DNA of 64,000 nt from Podocnemis expansa (Eukaryota; Chordata; Testudines; Podocnemididae), in the NCBI GenBank assembly GCA_007922195.1, contig ML682092.1, forward strand, positions 665,424 through 729,423. Direction: 5' to 3'. The position numbers and the translations under genes were made by a program. The notes beneath the pieces are model-generated. The model was not told the DNA's origin and did no database searches. It saw only the letters and a program-made list of their open reading frames with translations. Shown piece by piece: positions 11,591 to 22,739 of this stretch (the stretch's first letter is position 1; the number at the start of each line of letters is the position of its first letter).

Positions 11591-11943
11591 CTTCTTCAAG
11601 TGCTGCTTGGATGCATGCAGAAATAGGTGTCTCCATGCCAGAGCACCGGATTGGTCAGAACTTTTTGCCCTAGCCCGTCAGAAGAGGGCAGGCAGCCAGC
11701 CCCGCCCCCCTCCACCTCCCCGTGGCTATATATGTGGCTGCCACCCAGCCCCCTCCCCCCAGTTTCATTTCTTCCGCCTTTGCATCGGTTGTGAAACCCT
11801 GCTCCTTGCACTTTGCAAGCAGCCTGTCCTTCACTCACTTTAAGAGCTTTTTGCTTGACTGGGAGCACCTATTTGTGGACTTAGTTCCACCGAAGAGGGG
11901 CTCCCTGTTCCGGCTGGAACATTGTGCTACTCCGTCGTCCACC

Positions 11944-12132
11944 ATGCTTGCGTTCAAACCCTGTGCCAAATGCGGCAAGGCCTTCCCAGGGAACGATCCC
12001 CACAAGAAGTGCCTCTGGTGCCTGCACAAAAGCCACATGGTCACTGTGTGCTCCATCTGTCTGTCCTTCAAGCCAAGGATGATCAAGGACAGGGAGCAAA
12101 GGCTCCGTACCCTGGCCTCCAAGCAGGCTTAG
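11944..12132 (+). pseudogene. gag: DIRS family B gag, zinc-finger part
   Basis: The ATG at 11944 sits in a good context (gtccaccATGc). The product starts MLAFKPCAKCGKAFP and continues with the C-x2-C / DPHKKC-x2-C / H / C-x2-C pattern and an SFKPRMIKDRE basic patch. Alternatively the frame is open from 11722 through the leader, but the conserved start in other copies favours 11944. A TAG at 12130-12132 ends it where other copies continue, so a CAG-to-TAG change is likely. A Gly/Thr/Pro-rich spacer with many ggtacc motifs follows. Confidence 0.75.
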
Positions 12133-12869
12133 CAGCCCTCTCCCGAGGCTTTGGGACCTCCTGTGGCACTGCTTGCCAGTTCAGCACCGGGACCCACAAG
12201 ACACCATGCCAACAGAGCCTGCAGGACAAGCTCAGTACCGTCTTTGGTACCGTGGCGCTGACACAGCCCCGCATCCCCAACACAGGGCTCTTTCTGGGAC
12301 CAGTCACGCTCAAACCCAGTACCACGGCGCCATCATAGTCCTGCGTCTTTGACACGGGGCTTCCCCGGGGGCTGGTCATGGTCGGTGCTGATCCCAACAA
12401 CCCTGGAGGCAGTGGAAGCTGCCAGGGTGCTCCTCCCACTGCCTACACCTCCCTCCCCGGTGCTGGTTAGAAGGGGCAAGCTGGCCTTCATGTCGAGCTC
12501 CTGGGCCCAACAAAAGCGGCACCGCTCTTCTTCCCCACCACCGGCCCCCGGCCTCTGAAACTCCAGAGCCCTTCACCCCCCTGAGCCCCGGTACCGTGGA
12601 GCCATCCTGGCAGCAACATATCATCCTGCTGTCTCCGGTACTGTCCTGTGGGTCATGAGATGCTTCCCCCTGTTCCAGCCAGGAGGAAGGGGCTTCAAAG
12701 GGCTCTAAGAGGCCTCGGCGCCAGGCCTTGGTGCCATCGCCCTTCCAGTACCACCCTCACAAATGGTCAATGCAAGAGGCCCCTGCGACCGCACCGGTAC
12801 CACCCCTGGCACTGGGGAGAGTCCTAACCCTGGTACCATCTTCTTACATGGGCTATCTGTCGGCGCATT

Positions 12870-13472
12870 TTGATCACCTGCACCACCTCTCAGCCCACAT
12901 GGGGATGGAGATCCAGTCCTCTGAGGCACCCTCTGATGCTTTATTTGGTCCGGTGTTCTCCTTGGTGGAACTGGTCATGGTTCCCATCCATCCCAGAGTG
13001 TGGGACTTCGCCTCCTCCCGCTGGCAAAACCCGGGTTCCATCTCCCCAGTCTCAGATATGGCAGGCCTCAAGTACAGGGTCCTGGGGTCAGAGTTTCCTT
13101 TGCTCGCCCACCACCCAGTCCCACCTCATGCTGCAGTGGAAGCAGCCTTGGGGACAGACCTCCCGCAATCCCCTCCTGACATTGAGGGATGCAAGGGAGT
13201 TAGAACTACTAGGTAGGAAGGTATACTCTTCCTCGGCCTTCAAGTTGCGGCTCATGAATAACCAGGCCCTAACCAGCAGATGCATGTTGGATGTGTGGGA
13301 GGCATTAAACAGATTTAGACACCTACTCCCACCAGAGGCCAGGGAAGAGTATGATGCCTTCTTGGAGGGAGGTAAAATAGGCTCCCAGGACCTCCTCCTG
13401 TCAGCAAGGGACACGGTGGAAATGGCGGCCCACACCATGGCCTTGGTGATAACCCTGCGCTGCATGGGCTAG
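12870..13472 (+). pseudogene. gag: DIRS family B gag core
   Basis: From about 13190 onward the frame encodes the hallmark block RELELLGRKVYSSSAFKL, then RCMLDVWEALNRF, LLPPEAREEYDAFLEGG and SQDLLLSARDTVEMAA. It then stops at TAG 13470-13472, where other copies continue with an AWL motif. The N-terminal part is in a different frame (12728-13216), so there is a frameshift near 13190. A LNLPF-like motif persists downstream near 13515-13550. Gag probably forms the particle of the element, by family analogy. Confidence 0.75.
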
Positions 13473-14057
13473 CTACAGGAGGCCAGAGTACCCCCAGACT
13501 CTTAAGAGGTGGCCCTCAATCTCCCCTTTAGGGGCGATGCCCCCTTTCCCCCAGAAACATCTGCCATCCTGGATACTGCCTGTGAACCTCGGGGGGAGTT
13601 GAAATACTTTGGCCTCCTTCTGATGGGGGCCTCTACCAGGCCCTTTGGGCTATAGGGCCCAGGACAACTTGGCAACCCGCTTGTCCCTATTCAACAGTTA
13701 CTGGTGAGGACTCAATCCTCACCACCACAGCTTCAGTTCGAACCTCATCTGGGGACCCTTCCTGAAAAGCCCCCCCCCCCCCATCCATTTCTGGGGAGGG
13801 ATTCTGTCTGGCCACTCAGCAGTTTTGATGACACTCACAACCCCACTGGCAATCACCCAAAACCTGGCCATGGAGTTCAGTGTCTCGAGAAATCGAGACG
13901 CTTACAAAGGGTGGCTGTCCCATTTCCTCAGCTGCCGAATGGCTAGACAATTAGCAGCCTCCTGCCTTGCTGGCTCCTCACAAGTGCAACCTGTGGACAG
14001 CTCAGATGTTAAATAGCCTGTCCCTTTTTCCAAGTAGGATGAAGGTTCCACCCATAC

Positions 14058-14853
14058 TTATCCATGATGGTGCAGATGGACCGAAATCTTGACGGGGGCA
14101 AGGATGCGATGCCTTGCCAAGTGTCCAGGCATGCCCCAATGAACTATACGTCCTGAGTGGGGCAAAGCTTGGACTTTTCCAGATTTATGCAGAAGCTCAG
14201 GAACATGCACAGATTCATTACGATGTCGAAATGGTCTTGTACTTGTCGACTTGACTTGCCCACTATGAGCCTGTTGTCTAAGTAGGGGTAGATTCTTACA
14301 CCCCTCCTGCGTAGCAATGCCGCATCCGGTGCAACACACTTTATGAACACCCTGGGGGCTAGCAATAACCCAAAGGGGAGTGCAGTAAACTGGTAATGGC
14401 GTTGAACCACTACAAACCTGAGAAACTGCCTGTGTTGGGGGTTGAATGGCTATGTGGATGTAAGCATCCTTTAGGTTGAGTGCCACGAACCACAGTCCTG
14501 GGGACAGGGAGGGAATGATCTGCGGTAGGGAGATCATGCGGAATTTTATTTTCTTTATGTTTTTGTTGAGAGCTCTGAGGTCTAGGATGGGCTGGAGATC
14601 CCCGTTGGGTTTGGGGACCAGGAAGTAGCAGGAATAGAACCCTTTGCTGTGTTCCCTCTTGGGAACATTTTCGATGGCTCTGAGGGAAAGTAACTTTTGG
14701 CATTCGGCCTCGAGCTTTACTAGGAAATTGGGTTTTTCTGGGATTATGGGAGAGGATGGTTTCCTGTCCTGAGGGGTTGAGAGGAAGTGGATATGGCATC
14801 CTCTTGCTACTGTGTCCAGGACCTATTGGTAAGAGGTGACCTGGGTCCACCAT
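14058..14853 (-). pseudogene. DIRS family A reverse transcriptase
   Basis: The segment spans RT block 1 through the palm. Visible pieces are LSPGLWFVALNLKDAYIHI (about 14490-14430, carrying the first catalytic Asp region), then YQFTALPFGLLLAPRVF and RIYPYLDNRLIVG in the frame 14410-14144. The palm motif is YLDN, where the second Asp of YxDD is replaced by Asn, which would abolish polymerase activity. Shifts in frame at about 14540 and 14430 break the gene as well. The upstream shift resembles the one in copy 1, so it may predate their duplication. Confidence 0.8.
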
Positions 14854-15162
14854 GGGGCAAAGTGGCGGAGGCGGTGGGGGGAGAACAGGGGATGTGTAGC
14901 ACTGCCTTCAGAGGGACCGTCTAAAACGCTGTTTGCGGCCCGACAAGTGGTCCAACCCTTGTCCGCACCATCCCGACTGGGAGGCGCCCAGCTTACCCCC
15001 TTTACCTGCCCAGCCTTTATCCTTGTCCAGGTCCCTGAGGTGACGCTGGGGAAACTGGAGGGATCTTGGGAGCTGGTTCTGTAGGTCCAGCTCTTGTTTC
15101 AGTTGTTGTAGCTGCTGTTGTAGCTGGTGTGACTTCGAGGAATGTCTAACAGGTTGTGGGGT

Positions 15163-16201
15163 TTAGATCCCAAGGGACCTCAAAGTGGTCTTTGAGTCCT
15201 TCATACCATGCAGCTTCATGTCTGTGGAAGATTCAAAGAGGTCAGGACCTTCGAATGGAAGGTCCTGGATAATTTGTTGCATCTGCATGGAGAGGCTGGA
15301 GTTCTGAAGCCAGGCCAAATGGCGCATCACCACTGCTAATGTCATTCTGTGTGCTGCTGTATCCACTGCATCCCAGGTTGCTGCAAGCATGTCCCTGGAT
15401 GCTGTCTCCCCCTCGTCCAGCATTGCTTTGAAGTCTCTCAGGTGATCCTTGCGGATGACCGATCGGAGACTTCATAGAGCTTCCCACAGGTTGAAGATGT
15501 AGCGCATCATCAAAACAGAATGGTTTGAGATGCATAGCTGGAGGGCAGCTGAGGAGTAAACTTTCTTGCTGAGTAGGTCGAGTCTCCTTGCCTCCTTGCT
15601 CTTGGGGGTAGTGCTAGCTTGGCCTTGTCTCTCCCTTTGGTTGACTGCATCGACCACCAAGGACCCTGGGTGGTGAAACAGGAAGGGAATAGCTTCCAGG
15701 TAGATGGAATATTTCTTGTCCGCTATTTTGGACACTGTTGGGATCAATGAAGGCATTTGCCAGTGCTCCTGGACAATGCAGAACACCCCGGTGTGCAAGG
15801 GGATTCCAAACTTAGCTGGTGGGGCTCGATGGCACGCGTCAAAGAGGGAGTCATGCTTCACCTGGATTACTCCTAGCAATAATGCAGCGGAGAAGGTCCT
15901 GTTCAACGTGAGGATCCTCTTCACGGTTGTTGGACATGTCGATTAATCTCTCATCAGGCAATGAAGATGATGGGGCCCTTGATCTGCTTTGTTGTGTAGA
16001 ATCAAGGTCCAGCTCATCGTCGCAGAAATCCGAGGACTCCAGTGCAGGTGAACGTGCATACCGGGAGGAGGCATCATCTGCCGTTGCATTCAGCCAGTTG
16101 AGAATCCATTCATTGTGCGGGGACCTCGATGGTGGCATAGGCGTTATGAGGAGGCCAGATGTTTCCCCCGATGGGTGCCTGTGCCGTGTGCTCAGTGACA
16201 C
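15163..16201 (-). pseudogene. gag: DIRS family A gag core
   Basis: Three overlapping open pieces (16201-15851, 15924-15472 and 15423-15163) together carry the acidic serine-rich segment, ARRLDLLSKKVYSSAALQL, the FNLWEAL motif, an alanine-rich helix and IQDLPFEGPDLF. They lie in different frames, so at least two frameshifts break the gene. The block aligns with 782-1859 throughout. Confidence 0.75.
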
Positions 16202-16794
16202 GGAGCTTTAGTGGGCTCACTTTCTCGGGCGATCCTCCTGGTTGGGAAGAAAGGGATCCTCTGAGGACAACCTCCCCCCACTAGTCAGCAGTCTGGTACC
16301 GAGAATTCCTTGGGGAAGTGGTGAGGAGCTGTAGAACTTGGACCCAGAACTGGGTTCGATGGTGCTGGTTTAAAGAGAGGTGAGGAGGCCCGAGAGAGTA
16401 CCAGCATCGGTGCAGGTGTTAGCGGTGCCAAATCCTATGGTACCATAAGTGACGGTACTGGAAGTGGTGTTATTGGTGACAGTGCCGGGTCCAGCAGTAC
16501 CAGGCTTGGTGGAGGTGCCGGGCTCGCAGGCAGTGCAGGACTTGCGGGTGGTGCTGGACTTGTAGGCGGTGCCAGACTTGTGGGTGGTGCCATATCCAGC
16601 GGCACCAAGGGAAGTGGTGCCAATGTGGCCAGCTACCTCGTGTTCTGCACCGAAGCCAGATTTGAGTGCCCTTGGTGAGCCGGTGCCTGAGCCATGGCCC
16701 TGTTCGGGGCAGCTGGGAGGCTACCAGGAGACTGGCGAGGTCGGTGTCTGGAAGGTGCCTTGGAGGGCCAAGATCTTGGGCCTACTACTGGGAA

Positions 16795-17055
16795 TCAGCG
16801 GGAAGCTTGGGCCCAGGCCAATCGAGGGTCCAGCAGAGTGGTGACAGCTCGGTTGCCTACAGGTGGAGTGGCTCTGGTCCCTGAAATGAGGCGGAGGCAA
16901 CGCTCCCTCTCGAGCCGAGTCCTCCACTTGAAGGATCGACAGATGGGACAGTCCACTGTGTTCTGGGACTCACTCAAGCAAGCAAGACACTTCTCGTCCG
17001 GATCGTCCATCGGAAAAGCCTTGCAGCATCCTAAGCACAGCTTGAATCCTGGCAT
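16795..17055 (-). pseudogene. gag: DIRS family A gag, zinc-finger part
   Basis: The ATG is at 17055-17053. The product starts MPGFKLCLGCCKAFP, with the DPxEKCLACL and CPICRSFK motifs in the usual spacing. Compared with other copies, the His in DPH is Asp and the second His (ESH) is Gln (ESQ), so two likely zinc ligands are altered. The frame runs on past the finger for about 45 residues before closing in the spacer. Confidence 0.7.
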
Positions 17056-17300
17056 TTCGAATTTTGCATGAAAGAACAGGCCAAGATAACACTGATCCAA
17101 ACCGAATGCTGATGGCTGAAAAAGGAACTGGGAGGGCCAGGGTCTCGATCACCTATATAGCCATGGCTGCGGCGTGGAGGGGGCATTGGCTGTGCGCCCT
17201 GACCTGACAGGCTAACGCTAAAGACCTTCCAAGCTACTGTGTGCTGCGACACATAGACACCTGTAACTGAATGATGTGAGCATTACTCAAAGGAGAAGGG

Positions 17301-17689
17301 ACCCTTCTGCAGCTGCCTGGCGTCCTGGGGTCAGAGGCTAAATGACACTGGCCCTGGCAAGAAGAGGGGACATGTGGTGCATATATCAGGGCTGGTCCCC
17401 TGTGGCACCATACAGACTTCTTCAGGAAAGCTTTCATGAATAGTAGAATGTAAACCAACAAATGTCGCTGAAGAGAAGGAGGAAAGAGACCTACTGTATT
17501 GTCACAGCACACAGAACTGTCCACACAACAAAAATGAGAGGGTAACAGATTGTCTTAAAATGCCCTGGTGATAGATCATCTCTTGATATTGGAAAGACAG
17601 TAAAATTGAAAGATACTCAAAGTACAGTAACAGAAAATGTTAGACCTCAGTATAATAAAAATTAATAAGAGAATAATGGGATCAGGACA
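17301..17689. other. No gene recognised
   Basis: AT-rich, with no open frame carrying motifs. The last bases (about 17660-17689) may belong to the Penelope fragment that follows. Confidence 0.4.
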
Positions 17690-17819
17690 GTCATTTTACA
17701 GTCCCCTTACACTCCTCTGCTTTTATTTTCATCCCATTCTGTAAGTTCCACCTCTTCAAAGCGTCTGATGAAGTTTCTCCCACAAAAATTTATGCAATAA
17801 ATAAATTTGTTAGTCGTAA
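17690..17819 (+). mobile_element. Penelope-like element tail, interrupted by a MITE
   Basis: This shares the ttctgtaagtt, cctcttcaaagc and gcaataaataaat blocks with the tail at 56640-56817. The hammerhead box ctgatga is intact at 17765-17771, but the GAAA box is decayed. The tail stops at gttagtcgtaa (17819), exactly where the MITE end gggtatgtccacac begins, so the MITE inserted into the tail. Confidence 0.7.
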
Positions 17820-18171
17820 GGGTATGTCCACACAGGCTTTTTATTTCAAAACAAAAGAGGTTGTTTTGAAATAAGAAGCAGCATGTCCACATGACGCAGT
17901 TATTTCAAAATAACAGGACCTGTTGTGTCAAAATAATGGCCGTTATTTCAAAACCATTAAACTTTGTATCTAAACGAAATAGCCATTGTTTTGAAATAGT
18001 TGTTTTGAAACAACAGCGTTAGGGCACGTTGTTTCAAAACAACACCATTGTTCCAAAACAACATGTCCAAATGGCCTTGTTTCGAAATAACCATTTTGAA
18101 ACAACGGCTATTTTGAAAGCAGGCTTTCCTTTAATTTGAATTAACAAACTGTTAATTTGAATTAACTTATT
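17820..18171. mobile_element. Palindrome-rich MITE, Harbinger-related
   Basis: It starts gggtatgtccacac and has palindromes around ttattt(c/t)aaaacaa like those of 5945-6321. Its sequence follows the 5' end of the Harbinger element at 23067 over about 200 bases. It is cut at 18171 by the start of another MITE copy, so its right end is either beyond the gap or lost. Confidence 0.65.
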
Positions 18172-18207
18172 GGGTATGTCCACACACACTCCTTATTTCG
18201 AAACAAC
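18172..18207. mobile_element. Start of a second, nested MITE copy
   Basis: A new gggtatgtccacacacac end followed by cttatttcgaaac begins inside the preceding MITE and runs into the assembly gap. Confidence 0.6.
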
Positions 18208-18607
18208 NNNNNNNNNNNNNNNNNNNNNNNNNNNNNNNNNNNNNNNNNNNNNNNNNNNNNNNNNNNNNNNNNNNNNNNNNNNNNNNNNNNNNNNNNNNNN
18301 NNNNNNNNNNNNNNNNNNNNNNNNNNNNNNNNNNNNNNNNNNNNNNNNNNNNNNNNNNNNNNNNNNNNNNNNNNNNNNNNNNNNNNNNNNNNNNNNNNNN
18401 NNNNNNNNNNNNNNNNNNNNNNNNNNNNNNNNNNNNNNNNNNNNNNNNNNNNNNNNNNNNNNNNNNNNNNNNNNNNNNNNNNNNNNNNNNNNNNNNNNNN
18501 NNNNNNNNNNNNNNNNNNNNNNNNNNNNNNNNNNNNNNNNNNNNNNNNNNNNNNNNNNNNNNNNNNNNNNNNNNNNNNNNNNNNNNNNNNNNNNNNNNNN
18601 NNNNNNN
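18208..18607. other. Assembly gap (400 N)
   Basis: There are exactly 400 N bases. Apparent open frames across it are artefacts of undefined bases. Confidence 0.99.
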
Positions 18608-18790
18608 GTGGGACAGGACTTTGGGGAGCAGCAATTGGGGTGGGAGGCAGGAATTTGCAGTGGCAGTGGCTGCGGTGGGTGAGGGGTGCTTGGACATGAA
18701 GGGGGCCCCTGGACGTGCATGTGTCCTCCAATATCCTCCTTTTCATACTTCCCTGTCCTCCATTCAATGCTTTGGTATCTGGTAATCCTA
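18608..18790. mobile_element. hAT-type MITE, right end
   Basis: The last 70 bases (gtgtcctccaatatcctcc to ggtaatccta at 18790) match the right end of the complete MITE at 49716-50004. The left part is lost in the gap. The segment just after the gap may be MITE interior or unrelated. Confidence 0.6.
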
Positions 18791-19195
18791 GGAATAACTT
18801 CCTGATGGGCCCAGTGCTTAAAGTGTCCTAGGGCAGCAGCTTCCCACCAGGTGCCTCTGTGGCTGCTTCAAGTTCCCCCGCTCTGATTTACTGAGAGCCC
18901 TTCCTTCTGGGGAGACCCTGGCAGGGAGGGCCAGTCAGTGCCCAGCTCACATACAAAACTAGTGAAAGCTGGGTGCCTGAAAACTGTTACCAACTTTGCC
19001 CATCAGCTCGGGGTCTGCTCACTTATTAGGGTTTCTTCCTCTGGGGGAGGGAGGTTGCGATTCTATTAGTCTACTGCTTGTGTCCCTTGTGTCTCTGTGT
19101 GGAGCTTATTTCTCCCTTCTGTAAATCCCTCCCAATGGAACCACCCTTACAGGACCTAAATTTCCCAAAGCTAGGTTTCTAAGTGCGACTGAGTG

Positions 19196-19435
19196 GACTG
19201 GGTCTATCAGCACTCTCAGCTGACCCCTTATGTGTCCCTCAACTCAGCAGGCTGGGTTGCACAGCACTGGTCTGCTGCTACCCTTATGTGCCCCTGTACC
19301 ACACCGGACTAGACTGAAGTATGCATCTGAGCAGGCTGGGTTAAAATAGCACTTTCAGCTGTCACCCTTATATGCCCCTGGACTCAATCAGGCTGGGTCA
19401 AAACAGCACTTTCAGCTGTCGCCCTTATATGCCAC
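19196..19435. repeat. Degenerate tandem repeat, about 60-bp unit
   Basis: Three to four imperfect units contain caggctgggt, then agcactttcagctg, then cccttatatgcccctg. The unit boundaries are loose. No coding frame is maintained. Confidence 0.6.
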
Positions 19436-19439
19436 AGAT

Positions 19440-20500
19440 TCAGCACGCTGGTAACCCCTTAATGAGCAAACTTTACAAGGAATTGGGCATCACAGGGATC
19501 TTTGGCTAAGTAAAAGAAGCGTTGCTGCAGAGCAATACTGAGGAAGTCTGGCAACCAGCTTGATTAGGAAAGTTGCTTTATTACCAGGTACATAAAACTT
19601 ATGAATAATTATAAAAGGAAAGAAAAATGCCCAAAAAGTCACAATATTGATAACCATATAGAAGAGGAAAATGATCAAAAAGTTACAATGTTACCCAGTT
19701 TTGATTATAGTATTGGGGAAAGCTAGCCCAAGTGGATTACAAAAGATTAGGTTTAGACAGTTATAGTTGGACTAAGGGAAAAACAAAGAAAAGAGAGAAG
19801 CGGCCGGGGGGAGGGAGAGGGAATTGTCTCACCACTCAGTGCAGCTCACAGGAACCAAGCTATTCAGCTTAGGGTCTGGAGCACTGGAGACAGGCAGAAC
19901 CTCCACCATGATCAGCTAGGAGAAAGTGAAGTCCCAGTGGACCTGAGGCAGCTTATAGGTCCAGGCAACAGATCAGGCATCAGAAGAGATTCAGAACAGA
20001 TTCTTGCTAACTAACTCTCATGTGGAACTTGGGTAGGGTTTTTTGTAGGGAAGAAATAATGGTTCAAGGCAGAACACTGGGGTTGTTTTGGGGTAAATAA
20101 TGACTTAAGGGAGTATACCAGAGGTGTTTTGTTTGGGTGGACAATAGGAGCTGATCATTCCTGGTGATGGGTGGCATTCCTCTGGGAAAGCTTACAATGC
20201 AATCAGGTAGATTCAGTATGTTGGATATCAATTGAAGATCTATTGACTAGAATTGGTCTGATAACTGCTGGGCTGGCTGTGTGCAGGCATAAGTTCATTT
20301 GTCTCAGGAGTAGGGATCCCCCATCATGCAGTGCTTCTCTGCTTTGCTAATCCCAGAGTTCAGTGTGACTCTTGCCTTGGAGCTTGGTTCTCCATTCAGT
20401 ATGCTAATTCTGGTTCCATCCTTGATGCACATGAAGTTTCTGCTGTTCATTCAGTGTGCTAATAGTTCACAGCTTCCGTGTAAGATGAGGCTAGAGGAGC
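19440..20500 (-). repeat. LTR-like sequence, minus orientation (candidate)
   Basis: On the minus strand an AATAAA lies near 19574-19579, followed by sequence that reads like an R-U5 segment and then by the tandem repeat at 19196-19435. A retroviral-type LTR is the simplest explanation. I could not see a matching second LTR, a primer-binding site or gag/pol. The upstream limit is a guess. Confidence 0.3.
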
Positions 20501-21130
20501 TGGTCTAATTCCAGCACCCTTGTTCAAAGGGGTTTTAGGTGTGTCTCCCACTGCCTTTCATTGTTTCTGGTTTCTGGTTCAAGCAGAGGCTGAAGGTGAT
20601 GGGGGGGTGAGTCAGTGGCTGGTTACTATGCCCTGATTCTCAAGAACACAGAGCTACCAAGTAACAAAAACTGCCTTCTCCAGGAACAGCATCACGAGGC
20701 TCAGGGTGGGATATGGGAAGGATTTTTCCAACACTGGTTCTTAACGAGGGATATGCTCCATGTACGCTTTTTACTCCAGAACACCCCCGTGGGCAGCCAG
20801 CTTGCCAGAAGCACCACTGGCCTGGGAAAAGACCTGGGGCTCTGCGCGTTGGGACTCAGGGCTTGAGCCGCATAAGCACAGCCCGGCAGTAGACCCATGG
20901 CTCAAGTGCTGGGACTCAGGGCTCAAGCCCCATAAGCCCAGCACCAGCGACACCCCTGCAGCTTGCTTTAAACTGGCCTTCTTTGGTCATACCTCAGACC
21001 ATGGAAAGCAGAAGCTGTAGGGGAAATGAGGCACTGTTAACCTTCAGATGAGGTAATTATTATGCCAGGACACCCTATTTTATCTTAGGTATTCTTCAAC
21101 ACCCCTGTCCATCTATCGGAGTTATCTATG
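20501..21130. other. No gene recognised; possible hAT remnant
   Basis: A cactggttcttaac motif near 20732 resembles hAT ends. A 30-bp segment (gggactcagggct(t/c)gagcc) is repeated at 20849 and 20914. Neither is enough for a firm call. Confidence 0.3.
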
Positions 21131-21367
21131 TAACCCTTCTGCCAGGGCAGGCTGGCAGAACAAGGGCCGGGTTCTATATCTAGGGGTTTCCCAATGATGC
21201 AGCACCACCAACTGGCTCGAGGCCATACCCAGATTTCTGGGAATCCTGCACTGTTTCCTGGGCACCCCAAAGGGGTAAGGGTTTGCCGCTTGCATGCACG
21301 AGACTGAGTATAGTAAACAGAACTTTTAATAGTAGCAAATCAGAGTGCGAAAGGCCAAATAACAGAA
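21131..21367. repeat. LTR-like direct repeat, copy 1
   Basis: This is about 237 bp and is near-identical, in the same orientation, to 22284-22500. Both begin acccttctgccagggcagg and end aaggccaaataacag. Copy 1 has about 19 extra bases after the start. With 917 bp between them, the pair could be the LTRs of a short non-autonomous element or two independent fragments. Confidence 0.6.
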
Positions 21368-21610
21368 AAAGTGCTGATTTAGCTAGTTAGTGCAGAGCAA
21401 AGTTCCCTACAATCCACACCGCATAACAGAACATACAAGACTTAATGGCAAAACCAGCACTGATCTGTGGAATCAGTATTAACTAGGTTCCCAGCCAACC
21501 CTAGGGTATATAGAGAGTGTCTTTCACATCAGCTGTCCACTGACACCGTCTACTGGTCACTCACTCCACCATATAGAAATGTTCCTTGGCTCCACTCACT
21601 GTTCACTGCT

Positions 21611-21853
21611 CCGCCCTCCAGTCACTCACTCCGCCCAGCTTGCCGCTGGCCCCTCTCACCATCTGCCGGCTGCACCAACTGTCCACTGGCTCCGTCCTCC
21701 GGTCACTCGCTCCACCCAGCTCACTACTGGCCCCTCTCACTGTCCGCCATCTCTGCCAGCTGTCTTCCAGCTTCGCCCTTCAGTCACTTGCTGCGCTCAG
21801 CTCGCCACTGGCCCCTCTCATCATCTGCCAGCTCCACTCACTGCCCGCTGGCT
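21611..21853. repeat. 81-bp tandem repeat, three units
   Basis: The units are 21611-21691, 21692-21772 and 21773-21853, each with a ctggcccctctca core. Because 81 is a multiple of three and the units lack stops, all three plus-strand frames stay open across the array. The long open frames seen here are therefore a by-product of the repeat and not evidence of a gene. Confidence 0.85.
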
Positions 21854-22283
21854 CCACCTGCTCTTTCCATCTTCTGCTCCTCTTCAGAAATTTCAGCTTA
21901 GAGGGAGGAGTTTCTTCTCAGCTCAAAGAGTCCGCCTTTCTTCTTCACAGCAGTTCTTAAATATCCAGCAGCATGCAAATACCTTCTGCCCTTAACATAA
22001 CAGAGGGCCTCAAATGAGCACTAGCCAGAACTATCCTTTGACAGGGAGGCTGAGATGAGATAGGACTGCCTCCAGCATTTTGCTCAAAAAGGAACTAATG
22101 CGAAACTTTACCCCTTTCTTGTCTTTTTCAGGCTGAAATATGCAGTCACCTTTCTTTCAAGCCTCTTTTTAACTAAGGATAGTTTTTACCCTTTAACTAA
22201 TCCAAACAGATTTGAAACAAACAGAGAGTAGCACTTTACAAAAAGACAGTATTTTGTATTTCCTTTCAGTAGAATTACGGAGG

Positions 22284-22500
22284 TGACCCTTCTGCCAGGG
22301 CAGGTTCTATATCTAGGGGTTTCCCAATAATGCTGCACCACCAACTGGCTCGAGCCCTCACCCAGATCTTTGGGAATCCGGCACTGTTCCCTGGGCACCC
22401 CAAAGGGTAAGGCTTCCCCACTCACAAGCATGCGTCTGAGTGTAGTAAATGGAGCTTTTAATAGCAGTAAAACAAAAATGCAAAAGGCCAAATAACAGAG
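22284..22500. repeat. LTR-like direct repeat, copy 2
   Basis: This is the partner of 21131-21367 in direct orientation, about 217 bp long. It shares the ctatatctaggggtttcccaa segment and the final ggccaaataacag. Confidence 0.6.
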
Positions 22501-22533
22501 ATCACTGGCATCCAGGCACTCTCTCTTAGCTAC

Positions 22534-22731
22534 GTGGGATGCTTCAGACACTGCAAGCTGGGGGATAGCCTCAGCTGTAGCCATGATGCCAATGACGTGG
22601 CTACAAGACACAGACCTGCTTTTGCATACTCACTAGGCCATTCAGGACCTTCTGTTGAGGAGCGGGCCTTATTCGCAGAGGCTACAAACACCCTCTTGGA
22701 TGGTGCCAAGGACCCTAGTTTGGATCTCTGA
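22534..22731 (+). pseudogene. Possible diverged DIRS gag fragment
   Basis: The 66-codon frame ends in SVEERALFAEATNTLLDGAKD. This loosely resembles the end of DIRS gag cores, where an alanine-rich helix is followed by a ..LF...T...L...KD segment (compare LPFEGPDLFASSTD at 782-1024). The resemblance is weak and could be chance. Confidence 0.25.
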
Positions 22732-22739
22732 TCCTTGAA

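Larger units (their letters stand above)
11591..14035 (+). mobile_element. DIRS-type retrotransposon, family B copy D (5' half)
   Basis: The left end (cttcttcaagtgctgc, then aaataggtgtct) matches the family B ends at 37820, 47014 and 52504. It is followed by a TATA-like box at about 11728-11735, the gag zinc finger (ATG 11944) and the gag core to 13472. After about 13660 the sequence diverges from the other family B copies. The element stops near 14035, where it meets the truncated end of a minus-strand family A copy. No RT, RNase H or recombinase is present. Confidence 0.8.
14036..17300 (-). mobile_element. DIRS-type retrotransposon, family A copy 2 (5' part)
   Basis: Reading leftward on the minus strand: left terminal repeat (about 17300-17110), gag zinc finger, spacer, gag core, glutamine-rich linker (about 15060-15130) and RT. 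It is collinear with copy 1 and extends past the RT palm motif before ending near 14036 against family B copy D. The RNase H and recombinase parts are missing. Confidence 0.85.

Noticed and set aside
18162..18767. Long open frames of 170-201 codons on both strands
   Set aside because: They cross the 400-N gap and consist mostly of undefined residues.
20727..20985. Complete hAT element
   Set aside because: A cactggttcttaac-like start exists, but no matching inverted end or 8-bp duplication was found.
21467..21995. Three overlapping plus-strand frames of 124-144 codons
   Set aside because: All are produced by the stop-free 81-bp tandem. No frame is favoured and no motif is present.
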